Below, piece by piece: positions 59,893-64,000 of a DNA stretch of 64,000 nt. The DNA is from Diphasiastrum complanatum (taxonomy: Eukaryota; Streptophyta; Lycopodiopsida; Lycopodiales; Lycopodiaceae): positions 58,836,975-58,900,974 of the forward strand of contig CM055100.1 in assembly GCA_029204225.1 (NCBI GenBank), read 5' to 3'. Numbering within the stretch: the first letter of the stretch is position 1; each line of letters opens with the position of its first letter. The notes under the pieces are model-generated. The model was not told where the DNA came from, searched no databases, and worked only from the letters and a program-made list of their open reading frames with translations. Made by a program: the position numbers and the translations under genes.

Positions 59893-60250
59893 AGTCTAGT
59901 GCCCTTACACACCTCAAAGCCAACGGGCCTTGGACTACTGCCCTCAGCCCTTCAGCTTAACGAGGCAAAAGGGCTTCAAATTAGACCTTTGGTTTCAGAA
60001 GGATGCTCCCGATTATTGTCAAAAGAGACTTCGGACCTAATTTCATGCGAGGGAAGGCTCTAAGGCCCTTCTGCCCCACAAAGCCAATAACCTTGGGCTA
60101 CCACCCTCATATAAATGGCTTCACAGGGCGGGAAGGCCTTAGAACGAATAAAATGTTTGTCCAATTCGGAACACCTTTCGTCCCCCGAACATTTCTTTAA
60201 AGAGTCATATGTAGAAACTGCAAACCTGATTTCATTTGAGGGATGGGCCT
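59893..60250. repeat. Diverged tandem duplication, about 180-bp unit
   Basis: Two copies (about 59893-60065 and 60066-60250) share CAAAGCCAA, CCTTGG.CTAC.CCCTCA, GGCTTCA and CTAATTTCATGCGAGGGA-like segments in the same order. The stretch from 60460 to 60550 may be a further fragment. Confidence 0.55.
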
Positions 60251-60841
60251 GATGCAAACCCTTTCGGCTAGTATTACCAGTTTCTCTTTTGTTACTTACA
60301 CACACCAACACCATCATCCAAAGATTTGGACAAAACCTTCTGTGTAATGTTTATCCAAATGGTTGATCTTTAGCACCGAAAGATCGTCCAAAACAAAATG
60401 TCATAAAAACTGCAAAAGGAAAATAGTGAAAAACATTCAAAACTGATACTACATCATTGAAGGGCCATTATTTGCTACCCTTCCGCCCAAGTGAGGTGGA
60501 CGGCCGAGCAGGGGGGACGGGGCCTCAGAACAGGCCCTTCCACCCCCCATAATTCTATTCTCATTTCTTCTCAAGCAAATGTTATCACAGAAGCCCCAGT
60601 GATAAAGATCTAATATCTGAATTACCTAGTGTGACTATCCAATATGAATCTAAACACACCTAGGCTAATACTCTTACAATTAGCAGCATGGATCTAACAA
60701 ATAACAAAAACTACAAGATAGAAAGCTAAAAAAACTAGTTCAAAAATCACATTGGAATTACAAAAATATAGGAATCACAAAAAGTACGACATCATAAACT
60801 ACAAAACTAGCTCAAAAATTATATTAGATAAGAAAATCAAC

Positions 60842-61204
60842 CCGCTTTTCTCCAAGAAAGTTCCTTATTTCAATGTTGTCCTTGCCATTGGAGATGCTAG
60901 CATTGATCGGAAAGTGAGCATACACAAACCGCATCTTATATCTGTAACCCTTGGTGACACCAGTGATGAGGTTCTTGACATGGCTGACGGCCGTGCGGAT
61001 GGCTGCCATGGTTTTGCGAGATCCAAACCATGCTTCAACCTTGAGCTTCTTGCCGCCCTCCACCAGTTGGAAGTCGAGATTCAAGTGTTTGAAGTTGCGT
61101 GTGAGGACGCCGCGAGGGCCAGTCACCCTAAACTGCTTGGCACGGATCTCTAATTTCACACCCTCGGGGATGTCCATGGTCTGTGACGCCAGGATCGTCT
61201 TCAT
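60842..61204 (-). CDS. RPL9: RPL9 exon 1 (60S ribosomal protein L9, uL6)
   Basis: Minus-strand ATG at 61202-61204, 121 codons: [75 protein letters not shown], ending NFLGEKR before donor GTTGAT at 60841. Exons 2 (56385-56507) and 3 (54914-55000) complete a protein of 190 residues, close to the usual 190-194 for plant L9. It is a structural protein of the cytosolic large subunit with two uL6 domains, near the base of the P-stalk and the GTPase centre. All intron junctions are phase 0. Intron 1 is 4.3 kb and full of mobile elements. No lesion is seen; the donor GTTGAT is weak. Confidence 0.96.
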
Positions 61205-61347
61205 GGCGGCTGCTGCTGCTGTTGCGTGTGGACGGATGGAAGGCGATGGCGAGGAAAGATGCTACTGGCTATGGCTCACTCTCGCAATCGCTGGGAAGAA
61301 ACAAAAGCAAAAGGAAAGAGGAGGAGGGTTTTGCTTCCTTTACCTCG

Positions 61348-61356
61348 TTAGGGTTT
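61348..61356 (-). promoter_or_regulatory. Telo-box upstream of RPL9
   Basis: The minus strand reads AAACCCTAA 144-152 bp upstream of the RPL9 ATG. Telo-boxes near the transcription start are typical of plant ribosomal protein genes (family knowledge). A further AAAACCCTCC is at about 61324-61333. Confidence 0.65.
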
Positions 61357-61589
61357 CTGTTCCAGTTGCAATTGCAATTGCGGCAGCAGTTTTGTGGACC
61401 ATCTGCAACAGCAGTAGGCAAGGGGAAAAAGAGAAAGACCTTGCCAAACCACATGCAAAAAAAAACACTAACACTAAAAATGCGTCATCAAGTGTGGTTG
61501 GAAGGACATGCCAACGAGTCTATCCAGCACACTTTTTGTGGTGTCCAACACTCTTTGCTTTTTCGTGGTAGAGGTAAGCTATGGTGACA

Positions 61590-62049
61590 ATTCTTTCAAT
61601 GCTAATGAATGTTGATGTGTCATTTTTTGGTGCTTTTGAATTGAAAAATAGATTTCACATAATGTGATGGATGGCTAAGCTAGTTACTTATTCGAGTTGG
61701 TATTAGTGCAATCACGTATGGAATGGAATGGAATGATGTAATGAAGATTCACTAGAAGTCTTCTTCTTATGAGACATCGGAGCAACATATGATATCATAG
61801 TTGAGTAATTTGACAATGATGCTAGCCTTTTCAAGACCCTCAAATAGGAGACAGAGGGCAATCTTTCAACTGTCTATACAAGGGAGTGATGAGAAAGTGT
61901 CTTGCCAAACCACTCCTATGCCAAACCATATATTTGATCAAGGAGGAGACTAGTTTTGATCAAATATATAGTAAATTGAGCTAGGTTTGGATCTAGTTTG
62001 GATCTAGAAGATTGATCAAGCTCGAGATCACCTTAGATCTTGTTGACAA
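61590..62049. other. Upstream of RPL9, nothing recognised
   Basis: AT-rich intergenic DNA without ORFs. Confidence 0.4.
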
Positions 62050-62363
62050 ATCAGAGAGTGATTGTTCTCAAGTCCCAAAGAGAGTGGGATAGCTAGTTGT
62101 TTGTCTGATGCACTTCCGCTAATAAGCAGTAAGTGCGAGTAGCAATACTCTAATGAACTCTGAAAGAAACTTTCTAAAAAAGAAAGAGAGCTAGAGCTAA
62201 TGAAGTGTTTGATGATCAGCTATTTATACTAAGCTATTGACGCGTACCCAATAGGACAGCTATTAGGTCATTGATCGCAATAGCCAGTTGGCTGTAATGC
62301 GCTGGCATCCATCCAGTTAGGATTTCCCGAAAATGTACTTGCAAATCAGTTAGGGAAAGTCTT
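62050..62363 (-). mobile_element. LTR fragment of family G (minus strand)
   Basis: On the minus strand: TATA box (TATAAATA, complement of 62221-62228), then a short CT-rich core (62181-62197), then TTAGAGTATTGCTACTCGC-like sequence (about 62115-62150). The same order is seen on the plus strand at 34540-34910. Ends not determined. Confidence 0.45.
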
Positions 62364-62726
62364 TGTGATAAATTGTCAACTAGATTGATATTTTGGACAT
62401 ATTTGTTTCTTTGGCAATTGAGGCCGATTTTCATATTAGACTTAGAGTTTGACTTTTCAAAGTTATATTAGTCTAAAAGCATTTGAATTATCACTTTAAG
62501 AAAGTGAGAGAAATAGTAGGTCAAGTTTAGTAGATTCAAATTTGAATGTTGGAGACATTGAATCTAGTTCACAATGATAGTAGGGTTTTTGTTATGGAGG
62601 AAAACCAAGGTCATTAATGATGCATGGACCTGCTATAAAAGGATGTAAACTCATGGGAGAAAGGATTCTTCTTCTTCTTCTTCTTCTCCTTCTTCTTCTT
62701 CTTCTCCTTCTTCTTCTTCTTCTTCT

Positions 62727-62769
<43 letters not shown>

Positions 62770-63071
62770 CATGCTTATACATGAGTTCTCTTGGGTTCAT
62801 CTATCCATTGGTGCACTATCTTGATGATATCTTGCGATCTTGTGTGTAAAATGCTCATATTTTGTTATATTCGGATCCACACGTGTGAAATATAGTAGGT
62901 TACTGTTATTGTACTGAAAGTTTGATGTTTGATCAATATCTTATTGAGTTTGCATCTCTTTCAATAAGTAGATGTTGATTTTCTACATTGCAAATGGTGT
63001 AAATTGTGTTGTCTTTCAAACCAAAGATCAATATATGATTTTGGATCTTAATGATTGACAAAATCTTCACA
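62364..63071 (+). mobile_element. Solo LTR of family B
   Basis: Starts TGTGATAAATT and ends TCTTCACA; aligns end to end with the LTRs of element B but is more diverged. TATA at 62634, followed at 62666 by CTT repeats turning into CT. CACACGTGTG at 62878-62887. No target duplication is apparent (GTCTT and GGTGA) and no internal element sequence follows. Confidence 0.8.
62666..62764 (+). repeat. (CTT)n then (CT)n compound microsatellite in LTR B
   Basis: CTT units with some CTC from 62666 to about 62731, then CT to 62764. Occupies the same LTR position as pure CT tracts at 16692 and 29835. Confidence 0.95.
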
Positions 63072-63082
63072 GGTGACTGCAT

Positions 63083-63885
63083 TCACATGTTGATCTGGTT
63101 GCTGATATTCTTCACTTTGAGCACCCTGCAATCTTGGATCTCATAATTAGTGCATTTGTAATACGTACAGAACATCTTCTTCTTCGACTGTGGATTTGAT
63201 AATTGTTCTTGACTTTGCATCGATTTCCGATTTGATGTGGACTGCTTAGAGCTTTTATACTTCTGTCGGAGCATTTGTTGACATATATAGCATGAGATGA
63301 AGTCGAAGAAGTGTCTTGACTTCTTCGATTATCTTCTTGCAGCGACATAGTGTAAACTCTAGTAAGAGTTAAATCTAAGTGTGTCGATATGATCATCACC
63401 CAGTTCTCGTATGTAGAAGGCAAGCTTGAAAGCAATGTCATAATTGTGTCTTGATCGTCTATGATAGATCCAACAGTGGCCATTAGATGCAAGAAATTCT
63501 TAAACTGGTTAATGTGACTCTGAAGTGAATCACTATTCGACATCTTGAGAGTGAAGAATTTTCTTCTTAGATGTAGCTTGGAAGTTATGTCTCTCACGTC
63601 ATATAGTGAGCTCATGATGTCCCATACTTCTTTCAAAGTTTGAGCTTCAGATATGTGGCCAATCTGAGTGTCTAATATATTGAGAATAATAAGCGCAAAG
63701 ACTTTACCATCCTTCGACTTCTACTTTGAGTCGGTTGTTTCGTCTTCAAGCTTCACTTCGATACTTGTGACAACATCCCACAACTCGTTGGTGATTAGCA
63801 AGGTCTTTATCTTAAATTTCGACAAGTAGTAATTGGATCCATTCAGCTTGTCTGCGATGAGACTGGCTTTACTTTGAGAATCCAT
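63083..63885 (-). pseudogene. Copia gag (UBN2-type), minus strand
   Basis: ATG at 63883-63885 starts MDSQSKASLIADKLNGSN and continues YYLSKFKIKTLLITNELWDV; one TAG at about 63720; then HISEAQTLKEVWDIMSSLYD, KLHLRRKFFTLKMS, MTLLSSLPSTYENWVMIIS and, after a shift, a damaged knuckle CTYYKCTNYEIQDC. A better preserved relative of the copy at 37748. The rest of the element is interrupted by the solo LTR at 62364-63071 or lies outside. Confidence 0.85.
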
Positions 63886-64000
63886 CTGGAACTTTAGTTT
63901 GTCGATAAATCGATGACATTAATAATGATGTCATGTTGCCTGTGAAAAGTATATAATGATATCGATTTGATATCTTGAAAGATATCAAGTATTAGAGCTC

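Noticed and set aside
60752-61571. Plus-strand ORFs across RPL9 exon 1
   Set aside because: They are antisense shadows of the conserved ribosomal protein exon.
63987-64000. TATTAGAGCTC at the window edge resembling a copia primer site
   Set aside because: Eleven bases without a visible LTR end, cut by the window edge and facing the minus-strand gag. A short palindrome (TTGATATCTT around 63970-63990) precedes it, but nothing more can be supported.

Overview
The window is a repeat-dominated nuclear segment of a land plant. The evidence is plant-type spliced genes (a three-exon cytosolic ribosomal protein L9 gene with a telo-box upstream), Ty1/copia and Ty3/gypsy elements with plant-type primer-binding sites, hAT-type miniature elements and very long (CT)n tracts. 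A large-genome non-flowering vascular plant such as a fern would fit, but the sequence does not fix the lineage. There is no rRNA, intact tRNA, CRISPR or organellar DNA that I can see.

Layout. 1-2.5 kb: minus-strand gypsy-like element with a decayed two-part ORF, a small ORF and a primer-binding site. 4-5.8 kb: copia RNase H remnant with a downstream coding extension. 5.8-9.5 kb: decayed copia element A (LTR, gag, protease, integrase) carrying an 86-bp tRNA-like insertion. 9.5-11.3 kb: 3' part of a Ptta/En-Spm-like gene with two introns, followed by an ACGTCGG-rich repeat field. 11.3-13 kb: minus-strand gag and protease remnants and a 382-bp LTR. 16.1-31.4 kb: a nest in which a gypsy element holds copia-like element B (16374-30320), which holds element C (21764-27112). 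31.4-35.7 kb: copia element E with its integrase deleted, then other LTR sequence.

36.4-37.2 kb and 45.0-45.8 kb hold two clusters of unusual stem-loops whose arms share a GCGATAT core. Between them lie a copia gag remnant, the best single-exon gene of the window (40.9-42.6 kb, a P-loop kinase like plant calmodulin-dependent NAD kinase NADKc), several microsatellites and, on the minus strand, what looks like an intronless CENH3 pseudogene (44.6-45.0 kb). 46-50.4 kb holds two convergent, unrecognised, decayed spliced genes; one is split by a rearranged element C copy flanked by a perfect 5-bp duplication.

54.9-61.2 kb is the RPL9 gene on the minus strand. Its 4.3-kb first intron carries three hAT-like miniature elements, a BED-finger remnant and ATCT-rich repeats, and its second intron carries a diverged tandem repeat. 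A fourth hAT-like element with a perfect 8-bp duplication lies just downstream. The window ends in a solo LTR of family B and a minus-strand copia gag.

Only two loci look like functional host genes: RPL9 and the NADKc-like kinase, whose first codons are unresolved. Nearly everything else is mobile-element sequence in various states of decay. Coordinates of ORFs, splice sites, LTR ends and duplications were read from the bases; family names rest on remembered family motifs and were not searched.
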